From: Acidisoma silvae
GTDB taxonomy: Bacteria; Pseudomonadota; Alphaproteobacteria; Acetobacterales; Acetobacteraceae
Direction of reading: 5' to 3'
NCBI RefSeq assembly: GCF_020618775.1
Contig: NZ_JAESVB010000003.1
Coordinates: forward strand, 1 to 64,000
DNA: 64,000 nt
The notes beneath the pieces were generated by a model, which worked only from the letters and a program-made list of their open reading frames with translations, searched no databases and was not told where the DNA came from. The translations under genes and the position numbers were made by a program. Below, piece by piece: positions 1 to 12,559 of this stretch (its first letter is position 1; each line of letters opens with the position of its first letter).

Positions 1-142
1 AAGAAAAAAGAACGAAAAATCAAAAGAAAACAACGAGATAAGCGCTGAAACGGGCCATCGACGCTTGATAAAACCCACTTCCTTGGTAGGAATGCAGGCC
101 ATGCAAAATTATGTGTGGTCAGTGTGACGATATGCAGAAAGC

Positions 143-174
143 GCTAATCCCAGGCCGAAAAGCCTGGGATTAGC
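143..174. terminator. Perfect 13-bp hairpin downstream of clpB
   Basis: Arms 143-155 and 162-174 are exact reverse complements around a 6-base loop. It lies 19 bases past the clpB stop, so it probably ends the clpB transcript or protects its 3' end. Neither strand shows a T-run after it, so it is not a classic intrinsic terminator. Nothing recognisable lies in 1-142. Confidence 0.55.
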
Positions 175-192
175 CTTGTCTGACTGGCCCGA

Positions 193-2784
<2,592 letters not shown>

Positions 2785-2858
2785 ATTTCTGTCCCTCAAT
2801 CAGGCGACCTGTGACCGACTGCCCCTCAACAGGCGACAGCGTCACTTTACCGCATGAA

Positions 2859-2886
2859 AGTAGGAAGCGATTTGCGCGACCTCAAG
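2859..2886 (-). promoter_or_regulatory. Candidate sigma-32 promoter of clpB
   Basis: On the minus strand, CTTGAG at 2886-2881 is followed after 16 bases by CCTACT at 2864-2859. This is close to the alphaproteobacterial RpoH pattern CTTG-N17/18-CYTAT. It lies about 75 bases before the clpB start and overlaps the last codons of the upstream gene. The match was made by eye. Confidence 0.45.
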
Positions 2887-3937
2887 GGGTCGTGAGGTCG
2901 AGACTCGCAAAAGAACGTTCATCCGCATCGCGCCGATCGGCGGATGCTTCCGTCCCCGCCGCGATCGGCGCATCCGCCAGGCAGGTCGACACGGCCGCTT
3001 CCCGCTCGACGGGCGCGGCAGGCGGCGGCACCGGCCGTTTCTCGGCTTCAGGCTTCGGCTCGCCGACCGTGACCTCGACATTGACGGTCATGGAGACGAA
3101 ATCCTCGGGCTCGCCGATATAGCCGCCCGACAGCGGCGTCGCCTGATAGGGCTCACGCGCGGAACAGACGCGAATGAGGTTGCGGCCGGCGACCAGACCA
3201 TTGGTGGGGTCGAATTCCACCCAGCCCGCACCGGGCAGATAGATGCTGCACCAGGCATGGGTCGCACCGCCGCCGACCATGGGATCAACGCTGTCGACCA
3301 GCGCTTCATCATAAAGGTAGCCCGAGACGAACCGCGCCGCGAAGCCAAGGCTGCGCGCGGCCTCCATCATCAGCACCGCGAAATCCCGGCAAGCGCCGCG
3401 CTTCTGAGCCAGCGTATGCAGCGGCCCATAGGTGCCTTTGGAGTCGCGGCCCTCATAGGTGAATTCCGCCTTGATCGCCTTGGTCATGGCGATGAGCAAT
3501 TCCCAGGTCGGCGTATTGCCCTCCGGGCGCAGAAAGCGCCGCGCCCAGGCTTCGACCCGGCGGTCAGGATCCGGATAATGCGGCTCGATCAGCCGGCTGA
3601 GATCGGGATATTCATTGCCGGCATAGCGGAAGGGATAGATTTCCGCCGCCGGATCCAGCGGCAATTCGGTCGCGACCGGATAATGCTGCAGGTCCAGCCG
3701 GGAGACGATGCGCAGCTTGCTGGTCGACCCATGCGCCCAATCGAGCAGGCAAACGGAATTGTTGAAGACGTCATGCGCCCAGCGGGTGCTTGCCCCCGGC
3801 GGGATAATGCCGAGCGTTGCTTCCATGAGACGAAGGTCATGGCTGTCGCGCGGACGCATCATCAGCCGATGCTCCGTCAGCTTGACCGGCCGGCGATAGA
3901 TATATTCCGTGGTATGGACGATGCGGACCCGGGGCAT
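2882..3937 (-). CDS. Transglutaminase-like domain protein
   Basis: A 351-residue cytosolic protein (no signal peptide) of the bacterial transglutaminase-like superfamily, usually proteases or amidases of unknown substrate. An N-terminal beta-rich region (about 1-80, starting MPRVRIVHTTEYIY) precedes the papain-like core. The catalytic triad is visible: Cys183 in GACRDFA, His227 in THAWC and Asp243 in FDPTNG. The last 60 residues are Pro/Ala/Glu-rich and probably disordered. In other bacteria this family often sits beside alpha-E or circularly permuted ATP-grasp genes, but neither is here. The substrate cannot be told from the sequence. Confidence 0.85.
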   Translation of the reverse strand: MPRVRIVHTTEYIYRRPVKLTEHRLMMRPRDSHDLRLMEATLGIIPPGASTRWAHDVFNNSVCLLDWAHGSTSKLRIVSRLDLQHYPVATELPLDPAAEIYPFRYAGNEYPDLSRLIEPHYPDPDRRVEAWARRFLRPEGNTPTWELLIAMTKAIKAEFTYEGRDSKGTYGPLHTLAQKRGACRDFAVLMMEAARSLGFAARFVSGYLYDEALVDSVDPMVGGGATHAWCSIYLPGAGWVEFDPTNGLVAGRNLIRVCSAREPYQATPLSGGYIGEPEDFVSMTVNVEVTVGEPKPEAEKRPVPPPAAPVEREAAVSTCLADAPIAAGTEASADRRDADERSFASLDLTTP

Positions 3938-3987
3938 GGCTTATCCTAGCCCGCTCAGCGTGACGGCACCGTGACAGCCGGCGTCAG

Positions 3988-4641
3988 TCATGCTGCCGCC
4001 CTGCGTGGAAAACGGGCCCGCCGGCCGATAGCCCCGTCACAGCCCGATTTCATGCGGGCGCGCAGCCGGCCGATCCGGCCCACGCCCTGAAGCCGCCTGT
4101 CAAAGAAGGCCAGCGTCGGCTCGTTGTCGAAATCCATGTCGGACAGAAAGAACAGGAGCGTCGGCACCAGAATGGCCGCCAGCGTCGCCCGCTTGGTATG
4201 GCGGCTGGCATCCATCGACTGATCGCCGGCTGCCGCCCAGATGCCATTCACGAGACGGGAAACAATGGCCGCCGTCCGGCCGGCGTTCAGCGGCAGCGCC
4301 AGCCAGGTGATGGCCCGGCGCAGCGCGTCCTTATCCGGCCCCAATTCCTGCAACAGGCTGGCGACGATGGCGCGCACCCGCTTGGACAGCCGGATTTCGC
4401 TGCCGACCTGCGGCCCGGCGGCTGTCACGGCGCGTGACAAAGCCCGCGCGAAGAACAGCGCGATCATCGCGGGTGCGCCACCGGCGAAACGCCATTCCGC
4501 TTCCGCGGCATCCCGACCGGCGTCCCGCAGACCGGCGACAAGGGCGCGGCGGGTCCAGCCGTGGAAAGGCACCTGCGGCAGCATGATCCCTAGCGTGGCG
4601 AGGTCTTCGTCATTCAAAAGCAGGTCAGGAGTCTCGATCAT
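3988..4641 (-). CDS. COQ9-family protein, ubiquinone biosynthesis accessory
   Basis: 217 residues matching the alphaproteobacterial COQ9 pattern. The N-terminal helical half resembles a TetR fold (MLPQVPFHGWTRRAL). The C-terminal half carries the hallmark run SRHTKRATLAAILVPTLLFF and then a DMDFDNEPTLAFFDRRL segment. In mitochondria COQ9 binds lipid and supports the COQ7 hydroxylation step; a similar role in bacterial ubiquinone synthesis is inferred. It lies 41 bases from the peptide deformylase stop on the same strand, so the two could be cotranscribed. No other ubiquinone gene is nearby. Confidence 0.8.
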   Translation of the reverse strand: MIETPDLLLNDEDLATLGIMLPQVPFHGWTRRALVAGLRDAGRDAAEAEWRFAGGAPAMIALFFARALSRAVTAAGPQVGSEIRLSKRVRAIVASLLQELGPDKDALRRAITWLALPLNAGRTAAIVSRLVNGIWAAAGDQSMDASRHTKRATLAAILVPTLLFFLSDMDFDNEPTLAFFDRRLQGVGRIGRLRARMKSGCDGAIGRRARFPRRAAA

Positions 4642-4682
4642 AGCTCGGCTTCTTTCATGCTTCTTACGCAGGGGTATAGCCC

Positions 4683-5231
4683 CTAATGGGGCAGAACCGG
4701 CTGAAAGCGGGCCAGTTCCTCGTTGAAACCCATGAGAGAGAAGTCGCTCATGCGCATCGGGTAGAGGACGCCGTCGAGATGGTCATACTCGTGTTGTATA
4801 ACGACAGCGTGCAATCCGCTTGCATTACGTTCCAGCGAAGCGCCGGAGCGATCCAGACCGGAATAGGTGATCTGCGCGAAGCGAGGGACAGCGGCGCGCA
4901 GGCCCGGAATCGACAGGCAGCCCTCCCAGCCCAGACGCTGTTCGGGACTAATGGGGGTGATGACCGGGTTGATCAGCGCCTGTGGCGGAAGGCCGTCGTC
5001 CTGGCTCTCCCCTTCCCCCTCGGCAGCCCGCGCGGCCGGCACATGGAAGACAAAAAGGCGAAGCGGAACATGGACTTGCGGGGCAGCGAGGCCAATGCCG
5101 CCGGCATCCATCATGGTCTCGATCATATCGTCGATCAGACGCTGAATCTCGGGGGACGCCACATCCTCGACGGGCAATGCCTCCTGCAAAAGAACCGGGT
5201 GGCCCATGCGCGCGATTTTGAGAATAGCCAA
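4683..5231 (-). CDS. def: Peptide deformylase (TTG start)
   Basis: Removes the formyl group from the initiator methionine of nascent proteins, using a bound metal ion. All three family motifs are present in the 182-residue product: GIGLAAPQ (45-52), EGCLS with metal ligand Cys105, and QHEYDH with His147, Glu148 and His151. Starting at TTG 5231 gives the family-typical beginning (M)AILKIARMGHPVL, with GGAG six bases upstream. A longer frame begins at 5477 but would add 82 residues foreign to the family. The 71-79 insertion rich in Glu/Gly is a loop. It is divergent from rpsU, with 141 bases between the two starts. Confidence 0.93.
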   Translation of the reverse strand: MAILKIARMGHPVLLQEALPVEDVASPEIQRLIDDMIETMMDAGGIGLAAPQVHVPLRLFVFHVPAARAAEGEGESQDDGLPPQALINPVITPISPEQRLGWEGCLSIPGLRAAVPRFAQITYSGLDRSGASLERNASGLHAVVIQHEYDHLDGVLYPMRMSDFSLMGFNEELARFQPVLPH

Positions 5232-5372
5232 TGTCAGCTCCAACAAGTGTGAAACGGAAAGCGTTTGGAGCAGGCGACGGGCCATGGTATAGCGCCCGCC
5301 TGATCCGGGACATGCAGACGTTTGTGGTCCCGACCCTTTATAGCAATTCCATGAGATGGAGCAGGCGACCAA

Positions 5373-5576
5373 GTGCAGGTTCTCGTTCGTGACAACAATG
5401 TTGATCAAGCGCTCAAGGCGCTTAAGAAGAAGATGCAGCGCGAAGGAATCTTTCGCGAAATGAAGCTGCGTCGCCATTTCGAAAAGCCGTCCGAGCGCCG
5501 CGCGCGCGAAGCCGCCGAAGCCGTGCGCCGCGCCCGCAAGATGGAGCGCAAGCGCCTGGAGCGTGAAGGCTTCTAA
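5373..5576 (+). CDS. rpsU: 30S ribosomal protein S21 (GTG start)
   Basis: Small-subunit protein S21, 67 residues, highly basic, beginning [20 protein letters not shown], which is the alphaproteobacterial form. It starts at GTG 5373; no ATG fits. The C-terminal half is an Arg/Lys/Glu helix ([20 protein letters not shown]) as expected for this rRNA-binding family. It is monocistronic: a strong intrinsic terminator lies 28 bases after the stop, and peptide deformylase diverges upstream. Confidence 0.96.
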   Translation: MQVLVRDNNVDQALKALKKKMQREGIFREMKLRRHFEKPSERRAREAAEAVRRARKMERKRLEREGF

Positions 5577-5604
5577 AGCTTTCTGGCTTTCTGCGATTTC
5601 AAAG

Positions 5605-5630
5605 AACCCGCCCTTACCGGCGGGTTTTTT
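5605..5630 (+). terminator. Intrinsic terminator of rpsU
   Basis: Eight-base-pair GC-rich stem (5605-5612 with 5619-5626), 6-base loop, followed by a T-run. It sits 28 bases after the rpsU stop. Confidence 0.9.
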
Positions 5631-5689
5631 GTTGCCTGCTGCGTCGCACCATCTTGTGATAGCGGCTAAATTTCAAAGCATTTCCGTCT

Positions 5690-5703
5690 GTTACAGCTGT
5701 AAC
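5690..5703. promoter_or_regulatory. Perfect 14-bp palindrome upstream of the glycosyltransferase
   Basis: GTTACAGCTGTAAC is self-complementary without a spacer and lies 109 bases before the glycosyltransferase start, after the rpsU terminator. Its place fits an operator for that gene. I do not recognise the regulator. Confidence 0.4.
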
Positions 5704-5811
5704 TGCGGAACTGTGGCAAGTGTGGCACGGCTTTGCCTCAGCATGGCCCAAAACGCTTCTTATCTGTTGTTGCAGCAAGGCAGATGCCCCAGCGACGCAG
5801 GAGAGAGTAGC

Positions 5812-6867
5812 ATGCGAATTGCCCAGATCGCGCCCCTCGCGGAAGCCGTTCCCCCCAAATTCTATGGTGGGACCGAGCGCGTTGTTTCTTACCTGACCGA
5901 GGAACTTGTCGCTCTCGGCCATGACGTGACCCTCTTCGCCAGCGGCGATAGCGTCACCAAGGCAGAGCTTGATGCGGTTTGGCCGCAGGCGCTGCGCCTG
6001 GACCCCACCATTCGTGACAGCCTGGCCCCGCTTGCCATGCTGCTGGAACGGGTGCGCCGCCGCGCCGACGAGTTCGACGTGCTGCACTTCCATCTTGACT
6101 ATTGGCCTGCCTCGCTCTTTGCCCGGCACAATATTCCCTACGTGACGACGTTGCATGGTCGCCTGGACCTGCCGGAGCTGAAGCCGGTCTATGCCGAACT
6201 GCCGGATATGAACGTAATTTCGATCTCGGAATCGCAGCGCCGGCCGCTGAAGGAAGCCAATTACGTCGGCACCGTGCTGCATGGCCTGCCCGCCAATCTT
6301 TTGGCGCCGCAGGCAATCGAACCGACCTACCTCGCCTTCCTCGGCCGTATCTGCCCGGAAAAGCGTCCCGACCGCGCCATCCGCATCGCGCGGGCCGCCG
6401 GCATTCCGCTGAAGATCGCGGCCAAGGTTGACAAGGTCGACCAGGAATATTTCGAGACCGTCATCCAACCGCTGATCGCCGAAGGCGGTGGCGTGGAACT
6501 GGTGGGAGAGATCAACGAATCCCAGAAGCCCGCCTTCCTCAGCGGTGCCAAGGCGCTTCTGATGCCGATCGACTGGCCGGAACCTTTCGGCCTGGTGATG
6601 ATCGAGGCCATGGCCTGCGGCACGCCGGTGATCGCCTATAACCACGGCTCGGTGCCCGAGATCATCGACGATGGCGTCACCGGCTTCATCGTCGAGGACG
6701 AAAAGGGCGCGATTGCCGCGCTTCGCCACCTGACGGAGATTTCGCGCGACGTCGTGCGCGCCACCTTCGACACGCGCTTCACCGCGCGCCGCATGGCGGA
6801 GGATTATCTGACGATCTATCGCGAATTGACCCAGGCCAACCGCCCGCGCCTGCGTCTGGTTCGCTGA
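5812..6867 (+). CDS. Family-4 glycosyltransferase
   Basis: A 351-residue GT-B fold glycosyltransferase transferring a sugar from a nucleotide donor. The N-terminal acceptor half starts MRIAQIAPLAEAVPPKFYGG, with the glycine-rich GGTERVV loop. The C-terminal donor half holds GRICPEKRPDRAI and the EX7E-type motif in EPFGLVMIEAMACGTPVI. The start at ATG 5812 has an AGGAGAGAG ribosome site, and the frame upstream of it is unrelated to the family. Relatives are often annotated as glycogen-, mannosyl- or exopolysaccharide-type transferases; the acceptor is unknown. It is a single-gene unit, with a hairpin terminator 33 bases past the stop. Confidence 0.88.
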   Translation: MRIAQIAPLAEAVPPKFYGGTERVVSYLTEELVALGHDVTLFASGDSVTKAELDAVWPQALRLDPTIRDSLAPLAMLLERVRRRADEFDVLHFHLDYWPASLFARHNIPYVTTLHGRLDLPELKPVYAELPDMNVISISESQRRPLKEANYVGTVLHGLPANLLAPQAIEPTYLAFLGRICPEKRPDRAIRIARAAGIPLKIAAKVDKVDQEYFETVIQPLIAEGGGVELVGEINESQKPAFLSGAKALLMPIDWPEPFGLVMIEAMACGTPVIAYNHGSVPEIIDDGVTGFIVEDEKGAIAALRHLTEISRDVVRATFDTRFTARRMAEDYLTIYRELTQANRPRLRLVR

Positions 6868-6900
6868 CCGAGCGCCTTCTAAAACCACCACGCCGCACAA

Positions 6901-6930
6901 AAGGGCGCGCCGCAAGGCGCGCCCTTTTTA
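6901..6930. terminator. Bidirectional intrinsic terminator
   Basis: An 11-bp GC-rich stem (6901-6911 with 6916-6926) with a 4-base loop is followed by T's on the plus strand and by TTTT on the minus strand. It lies between the convergent glycosyltransferase and cold-shock genes and can serve both. Confidence 0.85.
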
Positions 6931-6980
6931 TTCATGCACGGTCCAGAAAGGCTCCCGGCAGGAACCCGAGAAGATCGGTA

Positions 6981-7184
6981 TCAGATCGCCTTCAGGTTCG
7001 TCGCGGCTGCCTTACCGCGCTCCATGGCGACTTCGTAGCTGACCTTCTGGCCCTCGTTCAGGCCGCGCAGGCCAGCGGCCTGGACCGCTGTAATATGGAC
7101 GAAAACGTCCTTGCCACCATCCTGGGGCATAATGAAACCAAAGCCCTTGGTGGTGTTGAACCACTTAACAGTGCCGATCGCCAT
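6981..7184 (-). CDS. Cold-shock domain protein, CspA family
   Basis: A 67-residue single-stranded nucleic-acid-binding protein with one OB-fold cold-shock domain. It begins [18 protein letters not shown], which contains RNP-1 (KGFGFI), followed by RNP-2 (DVFVHI). It likely acts as an RNA chaperone. The ATG at 7184 gives the standard family length; an in-frame extension upstream adds nothing family-like. It is monocistronic between the groEL terminator and the bidirectional terminator at 6901. Confidence 0.95.
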   Translation of the reverse strand: MAIGTVKWFNTTKGFGFIMPQDGGKDVFVHITAVQAAGLRGLNEGQKVSYEVAMERGKAAATNLKAI

Positions 7185-7360
7185 AGCTGTACCCATCTCC
7201 GTCTTCGATAAACCGCGCGCCGCAACAATCGGGCCTTGTAGACTTGACGACGCCGCCAGACAGAGGCGCAACAAGATTAGGCCAGAATTTGAATGCGCAT
7301 TAGCCATGCAGAAAACGGAAGGGGTTGTCAATCACTATGGAATTCCCAGTCCGGACATAG

Positions 7361-7388
7361 AAAAAGGGGCAGACGATGCCTGCCCCTT
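7361..7388 (-). terminator. Intrinsic terminator of groESL
   Basis: Stem 7364-7372 with 7380-7388 (9 bp), read on the minus strand and followed by a T-run. It lies 66 bases past the groEL stop. Confidence 0.8.
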
Positions 7389-7412
7389 GTTCCTGAACTA
7401 GAACGGAAAATC

Positions 7413-7442
7413 CGCCGGGGAGGATGACCTCCCGCCCCGGCG
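7413..7442 (-). terminator. GC-rich hairpin immediately after groEL
   Basis: Stem 7413-7420 with 7435-7442 (8 bp, all G/C). It lies just after the groEL stop and upstream of the T-run terminator at 7361, so the 3' end carries two stacked hairpins. Confidence 0.5.
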
Positions 7443-7453
7443 AAATCACGATC

Positions 7454-9133
<1,680 letters not shown>

Positions 9134-9167
9134 TTAAGCGAGGCGCCCTAAGGCCGCCGTCGCGTGA

Positions 9168-9455
9168 TTAGGCGATCACACCCATGATGTCAGACTCCTT
9201 CATGATCAGGAGTTCTTCACCATCGATCTTGACCTCGGTGCCAGACCACTTGCCGAACAGGATCTTGTCGCCGGCCTTCACGTCCAGAGCGACGATCGCG
9301 CCCTGCTCGTTACGGGCGCCGGCGCCGACGGCGATGACTTCGCCTTCCATCGGCTTTTCCTTGGCGGTATCGGGAATGATGATGCCGCCGGAGGTCTTCT
9401 CTTCCGCGGTCAAGCGGCGAACAACAACGCGGTCGTGTAGGGGACGGAACTTCAT
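9168..9455 (-). CDS. groES: Co-chaperonin GroES (10 kDa)
   Basis: Heptameric lid of the GroEL chamber, 95 residues, beginning [15 protein letters not shown]. The mobile loop [18 protein letters not shown], which docks on GroEL, is visible at about 18-35. The start at 9455 is preceded by an AGGAGCGATCC stretch (ribosome site AGGAG). An in-frame extension to 9608 would run through the promoter and the downstream CIRCE element, so it is rejected. First gene of the operon. Confidence 0.98.
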   Translation of the reverse strand: MKFRPLHDRVVVRRLTAEEKTSGGIIIPDTAKEKPMEGEVIAVGAGARNEQGAIVALDVKAGDKILFGKWSGTEVKIDGEELLIMKESDIMGVIA

Positions 9456-9530
9456 TCGGATCGCTCCTGAATGGGGTTTGTTGAGCGTCAACCCGCAACC
9501 AGCCCAAAAAGCGGCACCGGCCTGCGCGTC

Positions 9531-9557
9531 TTGGCACTCTCTTCGTGAGAGTGCCAG
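9531..9557. promoter_or_regulatory. CIRCE operator, promoter-proximal copy
   Basis: TTGGCACTC, nine bases, GAGTGCCAG. The arms pair at 8 of 9 positions and differ from the CIRCE consensus (TTAGCACTC-N9-GAGTGCTAA) at the third base and its partner plus the last base. It lies just downstream of the -10, over the expected transcription start. HrcA is the expected repressor (family knowledge). Confidence 0.8.
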
Positions 9558-9559
9558 CG

Positions 9560-9587
9560 GTCTAACTACTCCCCCAAGGACTGTCAA
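9560..9587 (-). promoter_or_regulatory. groES promoter (-35 TTGACA, -10 TTAGAC)
   Basis: On the minus strand TTGACA at 9587-9582 and TTAGAC at 9565-9560 are 16 bases apart. The -35 is a perfect sigma-70 hexamer, while the -10 is weak. The promoter sits exactly between the two CIRCE palindromes. Confidence 0.55.
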
Positions 9588-9595
9588 TGATTTCG

Positions 9596-9622
9596 GCAGC
9601 ACTCTCAATAGTCGAGTGCTAA
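9596..9622. promoter_or_regulatory. CIRCE operator, upstream copy
   Basis: GCAGCACTC, nine bases, GAGTGCTAA. The right arm is the exact consensus and the left arm differs in its first two bases. It lies 8 bases upstream of the -35 hexamer, 65 bases centre to centre from the other copy. Confidence 0.8.
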
Positions 9623-9769
9623 TATGCTGATCTTACTGTGTTTTTTCTTGTGTCAGATTGATGAACTTGCCATCGTCCATTTGCTTCGGGGCAAGCGCGC
9701 GCTTCATCCCGAAGATCCACAGCATGAGATCGGCGACGGCAGACCCCTTCAAACGGCAAGGATGACAGA

Positions 9770-10033
9770 ATGACCCTGGCTCTCCAGCTGCGTGACTTTC
9801 GCCTCACGACCGCGGAAATCCTTTATCATCTGCCTGACCACCCCGCCGTATTGCAGAGCTATATCTGGCAGGAGATGGATCTGGCCCCGGACTATCCGAC
9901 GCTGCACCGTTTCCTCGCTTTCTGGAAACGCGAGATCGAGGGACCGCTGCACTCCGTCCGCGTCAGCCACGCGGGCAGCCTCATCGCCCCGCCGCAATGG
10001 CGTCATGTAGATGTCAGTCTTACCCTTCACTAA
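9770..10033 (+). CDS. Usg-family protein
   Basis: An 87-residue protein of the alphaproteobacterial Usg family, named from the tryptophan operon region of some species. The signature LRDFRLTTAEILYHLPDHP is followed by DLAPDYPTLHRFLAFWKREIEGPLHSVRV in its usual spacing (quoted here in part only as a guide to position 30-65). It has no signal peptide or membrane segment. Biochemical function is unknown to me. No trp gene is near; it lies alone between groES (divergent) and tldD, 154 bases upstream of the latter. Confidence 0.8.
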   Translation: MTLALQLRDFRLTTAEILYHLPDHPAVLQSYIWQEMDLAPDYPTLHRFLAFWKREIEGPLHSVRVSHAGSLIAPPQWRHVDVSLTLH

Positions 10034-10187
10034 CCGTCCTTTCACAACGGCCGCGCAGGCATCGCATGACACGGTGCTTGCCCAAGGCAGGACTGTGATG
10101 GTGCAATAGGCCTCTGGCATCGCCATCTGCCTGCCAGGGGCCGGCACCACCGCGCCGCCTGCCCGAACTTGTGAAAGTCCCCAAGCC

Positions 10188-11639
10188 ATGCTGCCCTCCG
10201 CGACCCCACTGGAAACCACCGACGGGCTGTTCTTCGGCCAGGACGGCAGCGCGCTTGATCGTGCCGCCGCCGAGCGGCTGGTGCAGGACACGCTGACCGG
10301 CACCGATGACGGCGAGCTTTTCCTGGAATATCGGGAGAGCGAGGCCCTGGCCCTGGAAGACGGGCGCATCCGCACCGCCAGTTCCGACACCGCCCTCGGC
10401 TTTGGCCTTCGCGCCGTTTCGGGCGAGGCCACCGGCTATGCCCATGCGGGCGAAATTTCAGAAGCGGCACTGAACCGCGCGGCCGACAGCGTGCGGGCGG
10501 TACGCGCCGGCCATTCCGGGGAATTCATGGCCGCCCCCCAGGCAACCAATCAGCGCCTCTACAGCGGCGACAATCCGCTGCGCACGACGGAATTCGCCGT
10601 CCGCGCCGCGCTTCTGTCCGAAATCGACGCCTATGCCCGCGCACTCGACCCGCGCGTGACGCAGGTGATGGCTTCGCTCTACGGCGAGTGGCAGGCCGTG
10701 CAGATTCTGCGCGCCGACGGCAGCCGGGTCGCGGACCTGCGGCCGCTTGTGCGCCTCAACGTCTCGATCGTGGTCGAACAGGACGGCCGGCGGGAGACCG
10801 GCGGCCACGGCACCGGTGGCCGCTTCTCCTATGCCCAGATCATGGATGGCGCGATCTGGCGCGCTGCCGCCGACGAGGCTCTGCGCCAGGCGCTGCTCAA
10901 TCTGGAAAGCGTCGCAGCACCGGCCGGGGAGATGGAAGTCGTGCTCGGCTCCGGCTGGCCCGGCATCCTGCTGCATGAAGCGATCGGCCATGGGCTGGAA
11001 GGCGACTTCAACCGCAAGAAAACCTCGGCCTTCGCCGGCCTGTTGGGCCAGCGCGTGGCCAGCCCCGGCGTCACCATCGTCGATGACGGCACCCTGCCCG
11101 ACCGGCGCGGCAGCCTGACGGTCGATGACGAAGGCACGCCGACCAGCCGCACGGTCATGATCGAGGACGGCATCCTGGTCGGTTATATCCAGGACCGGCT
11201 GAACGCCCGGCTGATGAATATGCGCGCCACCGGCAATGGCCGGCGCCAGTCCTATGCCCACGCGCCGATGCCGCGCATGACCAATACGGTCATGCTGAAC
11301 GGCGCCCATACGCCGGAGGAAATGATCCGCTCGACCAAGCGCGGCCTTTACGCCGTGAATTTCGGCGGCGGCCAGGTGGACATCACATCGGGCAAGTTCG
11401 TCTTCTCGGCCTCCGAAGCCTATATGATCGAGGACGGCAAGCTTGGCGCCCCGGTGAAGGGCGCGACCATCATCGGTAACGGACCGGACGCGCTGACCAA
11501 GGTCACGATGATTGGCAATGACATGGCGCTCGACCCCGGTATCGGCACCTGCGGCAAGCAGGGCCAGGGCGTGCCCGTCGGCGTCGGCCAGCCACATCTG
11601 AAGATGGCGGGCCTGACCATCGGCGGCACCGCGCGCTGA
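10188..11639 (+). CDS. tldD: Metalloprotease TldD
   Basis: Cytosolic zinc peptidase half of the TldD/TldE (PmbA) heterodimer, which degrades unfolded peptides and matures some ribosomally made peptides. 483 residues. The zinc motif HEAIGH (HExxxH) is followed by GLEGDFNRKKTSAFAG, a strong TldD signature. The C-terminal half has GGGQVDITSGKFVFSASEAY and ends GLTIGGTAR, as in the family. The partner tldE/pmbA is not in this window. The start MLPSATPLETTDGL is the first reasonable ATG; the ribosome site is poor. Confidence 0.95.
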   Translation: MLPSATPLETTDGLFFGQDGSALDRAAAERLVQDTLTGTDDGELFLEYRESEALALEDGRIRTASSDTALGFGLRAVSGEATGYAHAGEISEAALNRAADSVRAVRAGHSGEFMAAPQATNQRLYSGDNPLRTTEFAVRAALLSEIDAYARALDPRVTQVMASLYGEWQAVQILRADGSRVADLRPLVRLNVSIVVEQDGRRETGGHGTGGRFSYAQIMDGAIWRAAADEALRQALLNLESVAAPAGEMEVVLGSGWPGILLHEAIGHGLEGDFNRKKTSAFAGLLGQRVASPGVTIVDDGTLPDRRGSLTVDDEGTPTSRTVMIEDGILVGYIQDRLNARLMNMRATGNGRRQSYAHAPMPRMTNTVMLNGAHTPEEMIRSTKRGLYAVNFGGGQVDITSGKFVFSASEAYMIEDGKLGAPVKGATIIGNGPDALTKVTMIGNDMALDPGIGTCGKQGQGVPVGVGQPHLKMAGLTIGGTAR

Positions 11640-11750
11640 AGTGCTGCGCAACGAAGGCCAGCGCTTTCGTTGCGGTTCCGCTTTCCCCGGTGACGATCCC
11701 CTCCTCCCGGCGTCTATTGGGAAGAGGGTGATCATTAACCGGATTCGTGC

Positions 11751-12551
11751 ATGCTCGATCTTGAAAGCTACCTGCGCCGCATTGAATGGGTGGGACCGCT
11801 TGCGCCTGACCTCGCAACGCTGACTGGCCTGATCCAGGCCCATCTTTGCGCAATCCCCTTCGAAAATCTGGACGTGCTGCTGGGCCGCCGCATCAGTCTC
11901 GATCTGGGCGATATCCAGCGTAAGCTGATCGGCGGCCGACGCGGCGGCTATTGCTTTGAACAGGCAACGCTTTTTGACGCTGTCTTGCAGGCGATCGGCT
12001 TTCGCACCTCGTGCCATTTGGCGCGCGTGGTTTTGGCGGCTCCGAGGCATTTGTCGTCCCGCACGCATCTCTTCGTGCTGGTCGATCTGCCGGAAGGGCG
12101 GTTCGTCGCTGATCCCGGCTTCGGCGGCCCAGCGGCACGCGGCCCGGTGCTATTGGCCGATATCGGCGCATCCCCCGCCACCGGCACCAACCATTGGTTC
12201 AGCTTTGCCGACGGAGCCTGGGTTCTGCACGGACGGGACGGCGCAACCGAGACGGAGCTTTGGGTCACCGAACTGGCGACCGACTATCCGATCGATGCCG
12301 ATGTCTCGAACCACTTCGTTTCGACCCATCCAGCGTCGATCTTCACCACGGCCATCATGATGAACCGCTTCACGCCGGACGGACGGGTCTCGGTCATGAA
12401 TCGCAATGTCACGCTTTGGCGGGCGGGCGAATCTCAAACCTGGGAATTGGCCGACCGTCGGGCTTTGCGGCATCTGCTGGCCGAGCGTTTCGGAATCGAC
12501 CTTCCTGAAGTCGAAAGCCTGACGGCGTCGGGAATCCCGGACTGGAGCTGA
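11751..12551 (+). CDS. Arylamine N-acetyltransferase
   Basis: Transfers acetyl from acetyl-CoA to arylamines or hydrazines by a ping-pong mechanism; related proteins load amide-forming starter units. 266 residues, the usual bacterial length of about 270-280. The catalytic triad is complete: Cys68 in RGGYCFEQ, His106 in SRTHLFVL and Asp121 in FVADPGFGG. No biosynthetic cluster surrounds it, so a detoxification or housekeeping role is more likely than natural-product assembly. It lies convergent to a lipoprotein gene. Confidence 0.93.
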   Translation: MLDLESYLRRIEWVGPLAPDLATLTGLIQAHLCAIPFENLDVLLGRRISLDLGDIQRKLIGGRRGGYCFEQATLFDAVLQAIGFRTSCHLARVVLAAPRHLSSRTHLFVLVDLPEGRFVADPGFGGPAARGPVLLADIGASPATGTNHWFSFADGAWVLHGRDGATETELWVTELATDYPIDADVSNHFVSTHPASIFTTAIMMNRFTPDGRVSVMNRNVTLWRAGESQTWELADRRALRHLLAERFGIDLPEVESLTASGIPDWS

Positions 12552-12559
12552 GGTCCATC

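Noticed and set aside
9749..10432. 227-codon minus-strand frame opposite usg and the start of tldD
   Set aside because: Shadow frame; the usg and TldD readings have clear family signatures.
10458..12068. 536-codon minus-strand frame across tldD and the N-acetyltransferase
   Set aside because: It spans two real genes and the gap between them, with His/Arg/Gln-rich shadow composition.
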